Source of the DNA: CAVVDY01 sp963815775 | GTDB taxonomy: Bacteria > Acidobacteriota > Terriglobia > Terriglobales > Acidobacteriaceae | Length of the DNA stretch: 64,000 nucleotides | Assembly (NCBI GenBank): GCA_963815775.1 | Contig: CAWFIB010000025.1 | Span: forward strand, 248,001 to 312,000 | Direction: 5' to 3' | Part shown: positions 37,870 to 46,071 of the stretch, piece after piece | Layout: each line of letters opens with the position of its first letter | How positions within the stretch are numbered: the first letter of the stretch is position 1 | Position numbers and translations under genes: made by a program | The notes under the pieces: generated by a model | What the model was told of the DNA's origin: nothing | What the model saw: the letters and a program-made list of their open reading frames with translations, nothing else | Database searches by the model: none

Positions 37870-38621
37870 GCAGCGATTCCGGAAACAAGGAAGGCCAGCG
37901 TGAGCTGTTGTCGCAGGTCTTCCATCTGATCAGCCAGCCCATGACAGCGTTGCAGTGCTCGCTGGAGTTTGCGCTGAACGCGAAGGAAGATCCCGAGCAG
38001 CGTCAAACCTGGGTGGAATGCGCATTGGAAAGCTCGGAGCGGCTGCGTTCGCGGTTGTCGCTGGCCCGCGAGATGGCCGAGGCCGACGATGGCAGTACCG
38101 CAGTCCAATCGGTTGAGCTGCAATCGCTGCTACAGCAAGCCCTGGAACAACTGCAGCCTTTGTTCGAAACCGCCGGCGACATGCCGCAGCTTTGCTGCGA
38201 GCGGATAGAAGTCGCAGGCGAGCACCGTCGACTGCTGCGTGCCTTCCTCTATATCTTGCAGAGCCTGAGTCCCGCCGACAGCCTGCCAGCGCCTGTGCCC
38301 GGTGCGAAAGTGGTGAGCGTCAGGCATGAAGCTGAGTGGGTCGTGGTCGACTTCCGAGGATTTGTTGCCCCAATGAATCTGGGCCGGTCCGGGCTGGCGC
38401 CTCAGCTGGAGGTAGCCGGCAAGACGATTGAAGCTACCGGCGGACGCTTATTGCTGGCCGATGATTCAGAAGGGGAACCCATGTGTCACGTCTATCTGCG
38501 CGCCGCCCATGTGCAGCTGGAGCTCAACTTGGACAGTGGGCAAAAAAAATCCGCCGCCAGCGCTATCGACAGAGAAGCTGCGATTCCACAGGTATCTGAA
38601 CAACTTCTAATCTCCTGCTAA
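37866..38621 (+). CDS. Histidine-kinase-like protein without recognisable ATPase domain
   Basis: A 251-residue protein starting GTG at 37866, overlapping the OmpR-type stop. Residues 15-80 form a dimerisation/phosphotransfer-like helix pair with an H box resembling HxxxQPMTAL (H20). The expected N, G1 and G2 boxes are missing: the C-terminal half keeps only vague beta-strand character (LEVAGKTIEATGGRLLLADDSE). No membrane segment. It may be a phosphotransfer or inhibitory partner of the OmpR-type regulator rather than an active kinase. The last 15 residues are unremarkable. Confidence 0.75.
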   Translation: MSSDSGNKEGQRELLSQVFHLISQPMTALQCSLEFALNAKEDPEQRQTWVECALESSERLRSRLSLAREMAEADDGSTAVQSVELQSLLQQALEQLQPLFETAGDMPQLCCERIEVAGEHRRLLRAFLYILQSLSPADSLPAPVPGAKVVSVRHEAEWVVVDFRGFVAPMNLGRSGLAPQLEVAGKTIEATGGRLLLADDSEGEPMCHVYLRAAHVQLELNLDSGQKKSAASAIDREAAIPQVSEQLLISC

Positions 38622-38656
38622 TCGCGTTCTAACTTGCCGCCTGTAAAACCGGAAGC

Positions 38657-39826
38657 ATGAACACGGCAGAGCAGAGCTTCGACGCCCCCGATCCGGCTGT
38701 GATTGTTGCCAGTGCCAATGCGGCGGTTCGGAAACAGATTCTGGAACGATTTCAGTCCTCGCGCATTCAGGCCGCAGAGGCCTTCGGAGGCGCCGACGCC
38801 ATCGGCCAACTGGAGTGCAGCGAGTGCCAACTCTTACTGCTGGACGGTAAGCTGCCCGACCTGGACACCCAGGACCTGCTGCGCACTATCAATTCCCGCT
38901 TCCCCGGCATCGATGTCCTTCTGCTGGATGAGACCGGAGAGCCTTTGGTTCCTGAGCAGTGGCGCAGTGCCGACGCGCGGCAGCTCTTTCAGACTGTCTC
39001 CGCGTGGCAGGCTCCAGCCTTGGCGGAGGCAACCCAGCCTGACGTCGTGCCGCTTGAGACCTTGCCCGGAATGGTGGGCCAGTCGGCTTCCATGCATCGA
39101 GTACAGCGCCTGGTTCGTCTGGTAGCGCGCCACGATACACCTGTGTTGCTCACCGGTCCCACGGGAACGGGAAAGGAGCTGGTAGCCAACGCCGTTCACG
39201 AGCTGAGTACGCGCTCCAGCAAGCGCATGGTCACCATCAATTGCGCCGCAATTCCGGAGGCCCTGCTGGAGGCCGAGTTGTTCGGCTACATCCGCGGAGC
39301 GTTTACCGGAGCGGTACAGTCGCACATGGGACGGATTCATGCCGCTCATGGGGGTACGCTGTTCCTCGACGAGGTCGGGGAGATGCCCCTGGGCATGCAG
39401 GCCAAACTGTTGCGCTTCGTCGATCGCGGTGAGATCCAGCGGCTGGGCAGCTCGGACACCGTTCGTGTTGATGTGCGGGTGATTGCAGCTACGAACGTGG
39501 ACCTGGCTGAGCTTTCGCGGCAAAGGCTTTTTCGCGAAGATTTGTACTACCGGCTGGCGGTGTTTCCCATTGAGTTGCCCCCGCTGGCGCAGCGCCGCGG
39601 GGATGTGCGGTTGCTGGCCGAGCACTTCGTGCGGAAGCTTACCGGCGGCCGCGGCCATATCTCGCAGGAGGCTGTCGCGCTGCTGGAGCTGCATAGCTGG
39701 CCGGGCAACGTTCGCGAACTGCAGCATGTGATGGAGAGGGCCCGGATTCTGGCCGAGGATGGTCCGATAGAGCCGGAGCATCTGGGATTAGCAGGTGCGC
39801 TCGCCGCCAGCGGCCACTTTGCCTAA
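38657..39826 (+). CDS. Sigma-54 activator with degenerate receiver and no DNA-binding domain
   Basis: A 389-residue protein. Residues 1-120 look like a receiver in which the acidic pair is replaced (VIVASANAAVR) though D63 remains in LLLDGKLPDLD. The AAA+ domain is intact: Walker A GPTGTGKE, GAFTGA in YIRGAFTGAVQSH, Walker B GTLFLDEVGE, LAVFPIELPPLAQRRGD. It stops about 15 residues after the AAA+ domain (GLAGALAASGHFA), so the usual Fis helix-turn-helix is absent. FlgR of Helicobacter, which controls flagellar genes, also lacks the DNA-binding domain. FliA- and FlgM-like genes lie downstream, and a sigma-54 promoter lies at 40103. Confidence 0.88.
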   Translation: MNTAEQSFDAPDPAVIVASANAAVRKQILERFQSSRIQAAEAFGGADAIGQLECSECQLLLLDGKLPDLDTQDLLRTINSRFPGIDVLLLDETGEPLVPEQWRSADARQLFQTVSAWQAPALAEATQPDVVPLETLPGMVGQSASMHRVQRLVRLVARHDTPVLLTGPTGTGKELVANAVHELSTRSSKRMVTINCAAIPEALLEAELFGYIRGAFTGAVQSHMGRIHAAHGGTLFLDEVGEMPLGMQAKLLRFVDRGEIQRLGSSDTVRVDVRVIAATNVDLAELSRQRLFREDLYYRLAVFPIELPPLAQRRGDVRLLAEHFVRKLTGGRGHISQEAVALLELHSWPGNVRELQHVMERARILAEDGPIEPEHLGLAGALAASGHFA

Positions 39827-40354
39827 GTAAAGCTCTGTTGCAGTCTGACAGCTTGCCGTGTGAAACAGGTGCGACGTGCAATCGCGCCTTCCCGCAGAAC
39901 GTGCCCGCGAGCTTTACCCTTCGAATCTCAATGAATCCCAGAGCCTCCTCATTAACCTCCTCTCATCTCGGCCTTCGTATCCCTCGGGCGAAGCAGTCGT
40001 CACCGAGCTCTACTTCTTGCCTGGCCGCCGCTAGCTGTTTGCCCTCAGCAGTTTAGTCCCCATTAGGTGGCCTCCGGCCAATGGCTTTCTCTCTAACGCA
40101 CATCGGCAGGATTCTTGCACTGCTTGCACTGCGAGGTATCAATCGCGTGGTCCTGAGATGACGAGTGGCCGGCCGCGAGCTGAGTCGGTTTTCGACGAAA
40201 CTCTCCGAGCAAAAGGGGGGCGCCCGCTGGACTTGCTATTGCATGACATCGCTCTGGATCCGCCAGTCACCCGCTTTGCACTCCCCGTCCTCCTGGGGTC
40301 GCCGGCGCGTGCCCTTACTGAGACCTGGCAAAAACGAACCCCGAGGAGAAAGTC
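39827..40354. other. Gene-poor region before the fliA-like gene
   Basis: About 530 bases without a convincing gene. It contains a good sigma-54 promoter match (40103-40120). A 66-codon frame at 40158-40358 has no recognisable motif and overlaps the fliA start by four bases; I do not call it. Confidence 0.45.
40103..40120 (+). promoter_or_regulatory. Sigma-54 promoter upstream of fliA-like gene
   Basis: TCGGCAGGATTCTTGCAC has GG (40105) and GC (40117) ten bases apart, with the -12 element CTTGCA. It lies about 235 bases before the sigma factor start and downstream of a sigma-54 activator gene. Confidence 0.55.
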
Positions 40355-41161
40355 ATGATCGAAACCCAAGCCTGTGAGGAGGTAAGTCAGAGCGAAAAAC
40401 AGTTCGATGAACTGCTGCTGGAGCAGTTGCCGCAAGTGAAGTTCATTGCGCGGCGTATTCACGAGCGCCTGCCCCAACATGTTCCCTTCGATGACCTGGT
40501 GCATGCCGGCATCGTGGGGCTGATCGATGCCATGCACAAGTACGACGCCAACAAGAATGTGCGTTTCGCCTCCTATGCCAAGTTCCGCATTCGAGGGGCG
40601 ATCCTCGACAGCCTGCGGGAGATGGACTGGAGTCCGCGTGACCTGCGCCGCAAGGCGCGAAAGGTAGAGGACACGATCCTGCAGTTGCAGGGGCAGTTGG
40701 GGCACGCGCCGTCGGAAATCGAGCTGGCCCAGGCCATGGAGCTGTCTCTGGAAGACTTCCAGCATTTGCTGGACGAGATCCGCGGCCTCGACCTCGGCAG
40801 CTTGCAGGTCGAATCGCTGGAAGATGGCCGGGAGACCAACCTGGCCGACATGATTGCCGGGCCCAGCGAGCTGGATCCGCTGCATATCTTTCTCGAACGG
40901 GAGCGCCGCCAGATGCTGGCCAAAGCGATCACCCGGTTGCCTCCGCGCGAGCAGCAGGTGCTGGCCTTGTACTACCAGGAAGAGCTGACGATGAAGGAGA
41001 CCGGCGAGGTCATGGGCGTGGGCGAATCGCGGGTATCGCAGATCCACTCTCTGGCCGTGGCGCGGCTGCGCACCATCCTGGCCGAGATGGGCAAGTCGCG
41101 GAGAGCGGTCATGACGGCCAATCCTGGCGCGCTCCGAGATGGAAGATGGAAGAGGTCCTGA
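40355..41161 (+). CDS. fliA: RNA polymerase sigma factor, FliA/WhiG (sigma-28) family
   Basis: A 268-residue group 3 sigma factor. Region 2 is visible as HVPFDDLVHAGIVGLIDAMHKYD ... FASYAKFRIRGAILDSLREMDWSPRDLRRKAR, which is characteristic of sigma-28; region 3 as GHAPSEIELAQAM and region 4 as LPPREQQVLALYYQEELTMKETGEVMGVGESRVSQIH. GAGGAGAAAGTC precedes the ATG. In motile bacteria it transcribes late flagellar genes and is held by FlgM. Here a FlgM-like ORF follows the flgI remnant; no flagellar filament gene is in view. Confidence 0.92.
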   Translation: MIETQACEEVSQSEKQFDELLLEQLPQVKFIARRIHERLPQHVPFDDLVHAGIVGLIDAMHKYDANKNVRFASYAKFRIRGAILDSLREMDWSPRDLRRKARKVEDTILQLQGQLGHAPSEIELAQAMELSLEDFQHLLDEIRGLDLGSLQVESLEDGRETNLADMIAGPSELDPLHIFLERERRQMLAKAITRLPPREQQVLALYYQEELTMKETGEVMGVGESRVSQIHSLAVARLRTILAEMGKSRRAVMTANPGALRDGRWKRS

Positions 41162-41233
41162 TCAAGTAGCGGCTGATACCCAGTGCCAGCCGACGATGTT
41201 CATGCGCTGGCGATTAAAGACCGGGAGGGTGGG

Positions 41234-42040
41234 ATGAGAATGAAGACGTGGATCGCAGTTCTGGTGGTGGCAGTAGTGCCGTGGCTGACGGCCAATGGCG
41301 CTGAGACTTCTCAAGGCTCAAGCACTTCCGTCCCCGAGCAAAGCGCCGTTGCGGGCGTCCCTGACAACGCGCTGATTGGCTATGGTCTGGTGGTCGGCCT
41401 GGCGGGCACAGGAGACAGCCGGCAGACACCGTTCGCCGCGCAGACGCTAACGACTGTCCTGCAACAGTTAGGTGTGAACATCCCGGTGACGGCGGTGAGC
41501 GCGAAGAATGTCGCCACCGTGCTGGTTACCGCTGCTCTGCCGCCGTCTGCGCATTCAGCAGCGCAGATTGATGTGACGGTGTTCTCGCTTGGGGACGCGA
41601 CCAGTCTTGCCGGGGGCATGCTGCTGCTCACGTCGCTCTATGCGGCTGACGGGCAGGTTTATGGCCAGGCTCGGGGCGCCCTGGTGGCGGGCGCCTATTC
41701 CGCCCGTAAAGCTGGAGACAGAAAGAAGATCAACCCTCCGGCGGAGGGCCGGATCCCCAATGGTGGCTTGATGAAGCGCGATGTTGCCATCGGCCCCGTC
41801 CGACCGAATCCAGTTGCACCCGTCCAGCGCGGTGCCGGCTTCAGCATCGCCTACGATTCGCCGGACGCTATCGATGCCGAGTTCGGCCAATGCCCGGCTG
41901 GTGGCGGCATAAGCGAGGCCGAGATTAAAGTTTTCTTAGGTACAGCCGATCAGGTAGGGGAGCACAACTTCGTAGGAGAGGTGTTGCCCCATCCAGACCG
42001 ACGACAATTACCATGGTGCGACCGTAGCTTCGGCCAATGA
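41234..42040 (+). pseudogene. flgI: Truncated or decayed flagellar P-ring protein gene (FlgI-like)
   Basis: The first ~200 residues carry a signal peptide and clear FlgI features: NALIGYGLVVGLAGTGDSRQTPF, LQQLGVN, AKNVATVLVTAALPPSAH, IDVTVFSLGDATSLAGGMLL and EGRIPNGGLMKRD. GFSIAYDSPDAIDAEFG aligns in frame with the DFTTAxRIAxAIN block. Beyond this, the sequence has no FlgI character and stops at 268 residues, whereas FlgI is about 370; scraps resembling TGTIVMGATV are scattered in other frames near 42000. I infer frameshift/deletion of the C-terminal third. A shortened but functional protein cannot be excluded. ATG 41234 has GGGAGGGTGGG before it. Confidence 0.7.
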
Positions 42041-42047
42041 GCAGCAG

Positions 42048-42341
42048 GTGCAGAGAAAGCTCCAGCAGGATGGAACTGCGGCCTGCATATCCGGCGCCAC
42101 GTACTCGATGAGCGCCCTGGCCGCCGTGCTTCATTCTTCACCTGATGTACGCCATGAGCGCGTCGAGGCGCTGCGCGGGGCCGTGGTAAGGGGCGAGTAT
42201 CACGTTTCGCCCGAAAGGATTGCCAGGTCTATGCTTGCCCAGACCCCAGCGAGCTGCGCTGATGGGCAGAATGGGGTTTCGGTCGTCCCAATCCCATCCG
42301 GAGCAACTCCTCGGCGATCATCCAATATGAGGTATACTTGA
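42048..42341 (+). CDS. FlgM-like anti-sigma factor
   Basis: A 97-codon frame with GTG start. The middle YSMSALAAVLHSSPDVRHERV then EALRGAVVRGEYHVSPERIARSML matches the sigma-28-binding C-terminal half of FlgM (typically VRxxRVxxLRxxIxxGxYxVxxxxIAxxLL). The N-terminal half is short and atypical, and about 25 residues beyond the FlgM end are of low complexity. Frame, position after fliA and the match support an anti-sigma factor, but the start is uncertain and the gene may be decayed along with flgI. Confidence 0.65.
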   Translation: MQRKLQQDGTAACISGATYSMSALAAVLHSSPDVRHERVEALRGAVVRGEYHVSPERIARSMLAQTPASCADGQNGVSVVPIPSGATPRRSSNMRYT

Positions 42342-42381
42342 CAGACCGTAGACCGCAACCCATTGTCTTGGCGTCGCTTCG

Positions 42382-42411
42382 TTGACAGCGGCGGTTTGTC
42401 TGGTCTATGCT
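42382..42411 (+). promoter_or_regulatory. Sigma-70 promoter of the rplM-rpsI operon
   Basis: TTGACA (42382-42387) and TATGCT (42406-42411) are separated by 18 bases. The rplM ATG lies 120 bases downstream, leaving a leader of roughly 115 bases that might hold autogenous control. Confidence 0.65.
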
Positions 42412-42531
42412 CTAATCTTTGCTAGTTCTTTGGTAGTTCTGCGTCTGCCCGTCTAGAGGTTCTCTGCGCGTTTCAGCGCCAACGAACTCAGCGGCTCTTT
42501 CGCGGTTTTCATACATCAGGGAGATTGCAAG

Positions 42532-42963
42532 ATGTCAACGTATTTCCCCAAAGGGGAAATTGCGCGCAAGTGGTTTGTTGTCGACGCCTCGGGCCAGACC
42601 CTGGGCCGGGTGGCGACACGTGTGGCGCGCATCCTCTCGGGCAAAGATAGCCCGAAGTACACGCCGTTCATCGACACCGGCGATCACGTGATCGTCATTA
42701 ACGCTGGCCAAGTGCGTATCACCGGTATGAAGGCGGACGACAAAGTCTACTACCACTACACCGGCTTTCCCGGCGGTATTCGCTCCGAGCAGTATAAGAA
42801 GCGCTTGGAGCGCAAGCCGGAGCAGGTGCTGGAAGAAGCGATCGTCGGCATGCTGCCGCACACCAAGCTGGGCCGCGCTATGGCCAAAAAGCTGAAGGTG
42901 TACAGAGGCGACCAGCATCCGCACGCGGCTCAGAAGCCGGAACAGATCGCAGCGGTTGTTTAG
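42532..42963 (+). CDS. rplM: 50S ribosomal protein L13
   Basis: A 143-residue ribosomal protein with the L13 landmarks VVDASGQTLGRVATRVARIL, SPKYTPFIDTGDHVIVINA, KVYYHYTGFPGGIRSE and MLPHTKLGRAMAKKLKVYRG. GGGAGATT precedes the ATG. It forms the conserved pair with rpsI, 110 bases downstream. A good sigma-70 promoter lies at 42382. Confidence 0.97.
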   Translation: MSTYFPKGEIARKWFVVDASGQTLGRVATRVARILSGKDSPKYTPFIDTGDHVIVINAGQVRITGMKADDKVYYHYTGFPGGIRSEQYKKRLERKPEQVLEEAIVGMLPHTKLGRAMAKKLKVYRGDQHPHAAQKPEQIAAVV

Positions 42964-43036
42964 CCTTAAATCCCACCTTTTGCCAAAGGAAGGCATAAGG
43001 ATGGGGTACGCGACATTCTGAAATTTGTCACTGATG

Positions 43037-43061
43037 GCTGACAGCAGATAGCTGACAGCTG
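43037..43061. repeat. Short GCTGACAGC repeats between rplM and rpsI
   Basis: GGCTGACAGC and AGCTGACAGCTG recur within 25 bases, the second being palindromic at AGCTGACAGCT. Related TTGTCAG/CTGACAA words occur after rpsI (43480-43600). Confidence 0.45.
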
Positions 43062-43073
43062 TAGAGAGAGTCG

Positions 43074-43469
43074 ATGGCAGAACTGGTTCAGTATTACGGT
43101 ACGGGACGCCGCAAGTCGAGCGTGGCGCGCGTGTTTCTGCGCCCCGGCAGCGGCGACTTCACAGTTAACGGCAAGCCGTTCGAAGAGTATTTCGTGACGG
43201 AAGCACAGCGCACCATGGCGAAGTCTCCGCTGATTCTGACGGAGACCGCAGGCACCTTCAACGTCGTGGTCGGCACCAACGGCGGCGGAGTAAATGGGCA
43301 GGCCGGAGCGGTGCGCATGGGCATGGCCCGTGCGCTGCAGGAGTTCAATCCTGAACTGCGCGCCAAGCTGAAGGCAGAAGGCTTTCTGCGTCGCGATGCT
43401 CGCGGCAAGGAACGCAAGAAGTACGGCCAGAAGGGTGCGCGTAAGAGATTCCAGTTCTCGAAGCGCTAA
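43074..43469 (+). CDS. rpsI: 30S ribosomal protein S9
   Basis: A 131-residue protein with the S9 N-terminus YYGTGRRKSSVARVFLRPG and the invariant C-terminal KYGQKGARKRFQFSKR that reaches the ribosomal P site. The palindrome AAGCGC-TAAA-GCGCTT covers its stop codon (43461-43476). Start ATG 43074 gives the canonical protein. Confidence 0.97.
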   Translation: MAELVQYYGTGRRKSSVARVFLRPGSGDFTVNGKPFEEYFVTEAQRTMAKSPLILTETAGTFNVVVGTNGGGVNGQAGAVRMGMARALQEFNPELRAKLKAEGFLRRDARGKERKKYGQKGARKRFQFSKR

Positions 43470-43738
43470 AGCGCTTGAGTTGTCAGTGATCAGTTGTCAG
43501 CTGGTCGCTGGCACACGACAGCCGCTTGCAACGTTACATGGTTGTCTAGCTCTGAAAGATGAGAACGGACAACCGACAACTGGTAACTGACCACTCGCCT
43601 TATGGTTCCGGGGGCGAGCGTGAGGGCAACATCACCGGAACGAAATTCCCGCACCTGCAAACGGCGCGGGGTACGGGAAGTAATCCTGAACGACCGGTAT
43701 CAGCCGCCGCGAGGGATGCACCGCCAAACGGAGGAAAT

Positions 43739-44620
43739 TTGGCAAATATCACCATGAAGGAGTTGCTCGAAGCAGGCGTTCACTTCGGGCACCAGACCAA
43801 GCGCTGGAACCCGAAGATGAAGGAGTACATCTTCGGCGAACGCAATGGAATTTACATCATCGACCTGCAGAAGACGCTGAAGATGTTCAAGGAAGCGTCG
43901 AAGTTCGTGACTGACATGGCCGCGCAGGGCAAGCTGGTGCTGTTCGTCGGCACCAAGCGCCAGGCGCAGGACGCCATCGCCGAAGAGGCGAACCGCTGCG
44001 GTATGTTTTACGTCAACTCGCGTTGGCTGGGCGGATTGCTCACCAACTGGGTGACGGTGCAGAAGTCGGTGAAGCGTCTGAAAGAGCTCGACGAGATGGC
44101 CACCGATGGCCGTTATGAGCTGCTTCCCAAGAAGGAAGTCATCAAGCTGGAGCGCGAGCGCAAGCATCTTCAGGCCAACCTGGCCGGCATCAAGAATCTG
44201 AGCCGTCTGCCTGACACCATCTTCGTGATCGACTCGAACAAGGAGCAGATCGCGGTGAAGGAAGCGCGCAAGCTGGGCATTCCAGTGGTGGCCGTGGTCG
44301 ATACCAACTGCGATCCGACAGAAGTCGATTACGTCATTCCGGGCAACGACGACGCGCTGCGCGCGATTCGCCTGTTTGCCTCGAAGATTGCCGACTCCGT
44401 GGTGGAAGGTTCACAGGCCGCGACCGACAAGGAAGGCGCAGAGATGGCTGCCGGCGTCAGCTATGCCGAGGGCACCGAAGAGACTGCTGCCAGCGCTCCG
44501 GAAGGCGAGGGCGTGGAGGGCCAAGCGCCCGGCCTGGACGCCAGCGAACTGGAAGAAGTCAGCATGGAAGAAGTCCTGGGCAAGGGCGGACGACGGGCAG
44601 CTTCCGACACGCGCCTATAA
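43739..44620 (+). CDS. rpsB: 30S ribosomal protein S2
   Basis: A 293-residue protein: MKELLEAGVHFGHQTKRWNPKM, FGERNGIYIIDLQKTL, VLFVGTKRQAQDAI, NSRWLGGLLTN and VVDTNCDPTEVDYVIPGNDDA are family signatures. TTG 43739 is chosen as start: GGAGG lies four bases upstream, and the resulting (M)ANITMKELLEAG aligns with the start of other S2 proteins; ATG 43754 is a second possibility. The C-terminal ~50 residues form an acidic, Ala/Glu-rich tail. A terminator follows. Confidence 0.96.
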   Translation: MANITMKELLEAGVHFGHQTKRWNPKMKEYIFGERNGIYIIDLQKTLKMFKEASKFVTDMAAQGKLVLFVGTKRQAQDAIAEEANRCGMFYVNSRWLGGLLTNWVTVQKSVKRLKELDEMATDGRYELLPKKEVIKLERERKHLQANLAGIKNLSRLPDTIFVIDSNKEQIAVKEARKLGIPVVAVVDTNCDPTEVDYVIPGNDDALRAIRLFASKIADSVVEGSQAATDKEGAEMAAGVSYAEGTEETAASAPEGEGVEGQAPGLDASELEEVSMEEVLGKGGRRAASDTRL

Positions 44621-44652
44621 GAGACAGCGGTAGAGGTTCGAATATTTTCGTG

Positions 44653-44682
44653 ACCCGCACTGGCCGACGGCGCGGGTTTTTT
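44653..44682 (+). terminator. Rho-independent terminator after rpsB
   Basis: ACCCGC ... GCGGGT stem with an inner GCC/GGC pairing, followed directly by TTTTTT. It separates rpsB from tsf, suggesting partial read-through or a separate tsf promoter. Confidence 0.75.
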
Positions 44683-44688
44683 GTAAAG

Positions 44689-44847
44689 CGCGCTATTCGC
44701 TGTTCGCTCTTCGCCAGACGGATGGGCGCGCCGTGAATCGGGAAGCGACGGTCAGCATCGGATAATAAGTACGATCGGATTTGATTTTGCCACGATCATC
44801 CGGCGAAAAGCGAATAGCCCAAAGCGAATAGCGATAAAGCGAATAGC
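44689..44847. repeat. Inverted and tandem AGCGAATAGC repeats between rpsB and tsf
   Basis: GCTATTCGCTGTTCGCTCTTCGCC near 44692-44714 is the inverse of AGCGAATAGC copies at 44809, 44823 and 44838 (period 14-15 bases). The arms could fold into a long-range stem just before the tsf start. Confidence 0.5.
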
Positions 44848-44883
44848 GATAAGAGGGTAGCGAGAAAAGGAATCAGCGACACA

Positions 44884-45540
44884 ATGAGCACTACATCCGT
44901 AAACATCAACGCCGCACAGGTAAAGGAACTTCGCGACAAGACTAATGCTCCCATGATGGCCTGCAAGCAGGCGCTGACGGAAGCCAACGGCAATGTCGAA
45001 GAGGCCATCGTCATTCTCCGTAAGAAGGGGGTTGCGACCGCGGCGAAGAAGGCCACGCGCGTCACCAGCGAAGGCTCCGTCGCCAGCTACATCCATGCCG
45101 GGGGAAAGATCGGCGTGCTGGTGGAAGTGAATTGCGAGAGCGACTTCGTAGCCCGCACCGACGACTTCAAGAACCTGGTGCACGACATTGCGATGCACAT
45201 CGCGGCTACCGATCCACGCTTCATCCGTAAGGAGGACGTGAGCCCCGAGGCCTTCGAGAAGGAAAAGGAGATCTACCGGGCGCAGGCTGCCGAGACCGGC
45301 AAGCCACCTGCGGTGGTGGAGAAGATCGTCGAGGGCAAGATGGGCAAGTTCTATGAGGAGGTCTGCCTGTACGAGCAGCCTTTCATCAAGGACCAGACCG
45401 TCTCGGTGTTGCAGCTCATCGCTACAGTCATCGGCAACCTGGGTGAAAACATCTCGGTGAAGCGCTTCGCCCGCTTCAAGGTGGGTGACGTCGGCGAGAC
45501 CATCGCCGTCAGCAAGGCGCAGGAGCAGAGCGCCGAATAG
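44884..45540 (+). CDS. tsf: Elongation factor Ts
   Basis: Nucleotide exchange factor for EF-Tu. 218 residues with the UBA-like N-terminal motif KELRDKTNAPMMACKQAL, CESDFVARTDDFKNLVHDIAMHIAA and ISVKRFARFKVG. This is the short form of EF-Ts (about 200 residues), with a single core repeat. It follows rpsB as in most bacteria, but the two are separated by a terminator and repeat DNA. Confidence 0.96.
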   Translation: MSTTSVNINAAQVKELRDKTNAPMMACKQALTEANGNVEEAIVILRKKGVATAAKKATRVTSEGSVASYIHAGGKIGVLVEVNCESDFVARTDDFKNLVHDIAMHIAATDPRFIRKEDVSPEAFEKEKEIYRAQAAETGKPPAVVEKIVEGKMGKFYEEVCLYEQPFIKDQTVSVLQLIATVIGNLGENISVKRFARFKVGDVGETIAVSKAQEQSAE

Positions 45541-45573
45541 AGTAGGGCCTGCGTCCCAGTTAGGGAGTTCGAG

Positions 45574-45846
45574 ATGGCAACTAAGTCAGACGCGCTTGTT
45601 CATGTCAAAGACGCGGTAGCAAAGGCGCGAGCCTATCTATCAGAAATAATGCAAGTTCCCGCGCAAGAGCTGTTGCTTGAGGAGGTCGAACCAACTCCTG
45701 ATGAGCAGTCTTGGTTGGTCACGTTCAGCTACGCTCCTGTTGCCGGTTCCCCTCTTCAGGAGGCATTGAGGGGCAAGGTGTTCAAGACAGTAAAGGTCGA
45801 TGCTGTTACTGGTGGCTTCGAATCGCTAAAGATCCGACAGTTATGA
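45574..45846 (+). CDS. Unknown 90-residue protein, possible antitoxin-like partner of the PIN gene
   Basis: A small acidic protein (MATKSDALVHVKDAVAKARAYL, ending FESLKIRQL). Its stop overlaps the ATG of the PIN-domain gene (ATGA), so the two were a bicistronic unit. No ribbon-helix-helix or other DNA-binding motif is seen, so a toxin-antitoxin role is only suggested by context. Since the insertion element lies in the downstream gene, this one may still be expressed. Confidence 0.6.
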   Translation: MATKSDALVHVKDAVAKARAYLSEIMQVPAQELLLEEVEPTPDEQSWLVTFSYAPVAGSPLQEALRGKVFKTVKVDAVTGGFESLKIRQL

Positions 45847-46044
45847 CGGAGCCATCTCGGCAACTGATCGCGTACCGGGAACGGGGAGTAGTAGTAGATT
45901 CCAATCTTCTCCTGCTCCTGTTTCTTGGCCGGTACCAACCATCTCAGATCGAAACCTATAAGCGACTGTCCAGATTCACCCGCTCTGATTTTGACCTCCT
46001 CTCAATGGCGCTGGCGAATTTCCGTCAGGTCGTTACGACCCCTA

Positions 46045-46071
46045 GAGCATTTTCAATTTAAGTATATACAT
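46045..46071 (+). repeat. Left terminal inverted repeat of the IS630 element
   Basis: Starts GAGCATTTTCAATTTAAG. It matches the right end (47038-47064) inverted at 23 of 27 positions. Confidence 0.88.

Noticed and set aside
40158..40358. A 66-codon frame before fliA
   Set aside because: No motif, no ribosome-binding site, and it overlaps the fliA start; probably chance.
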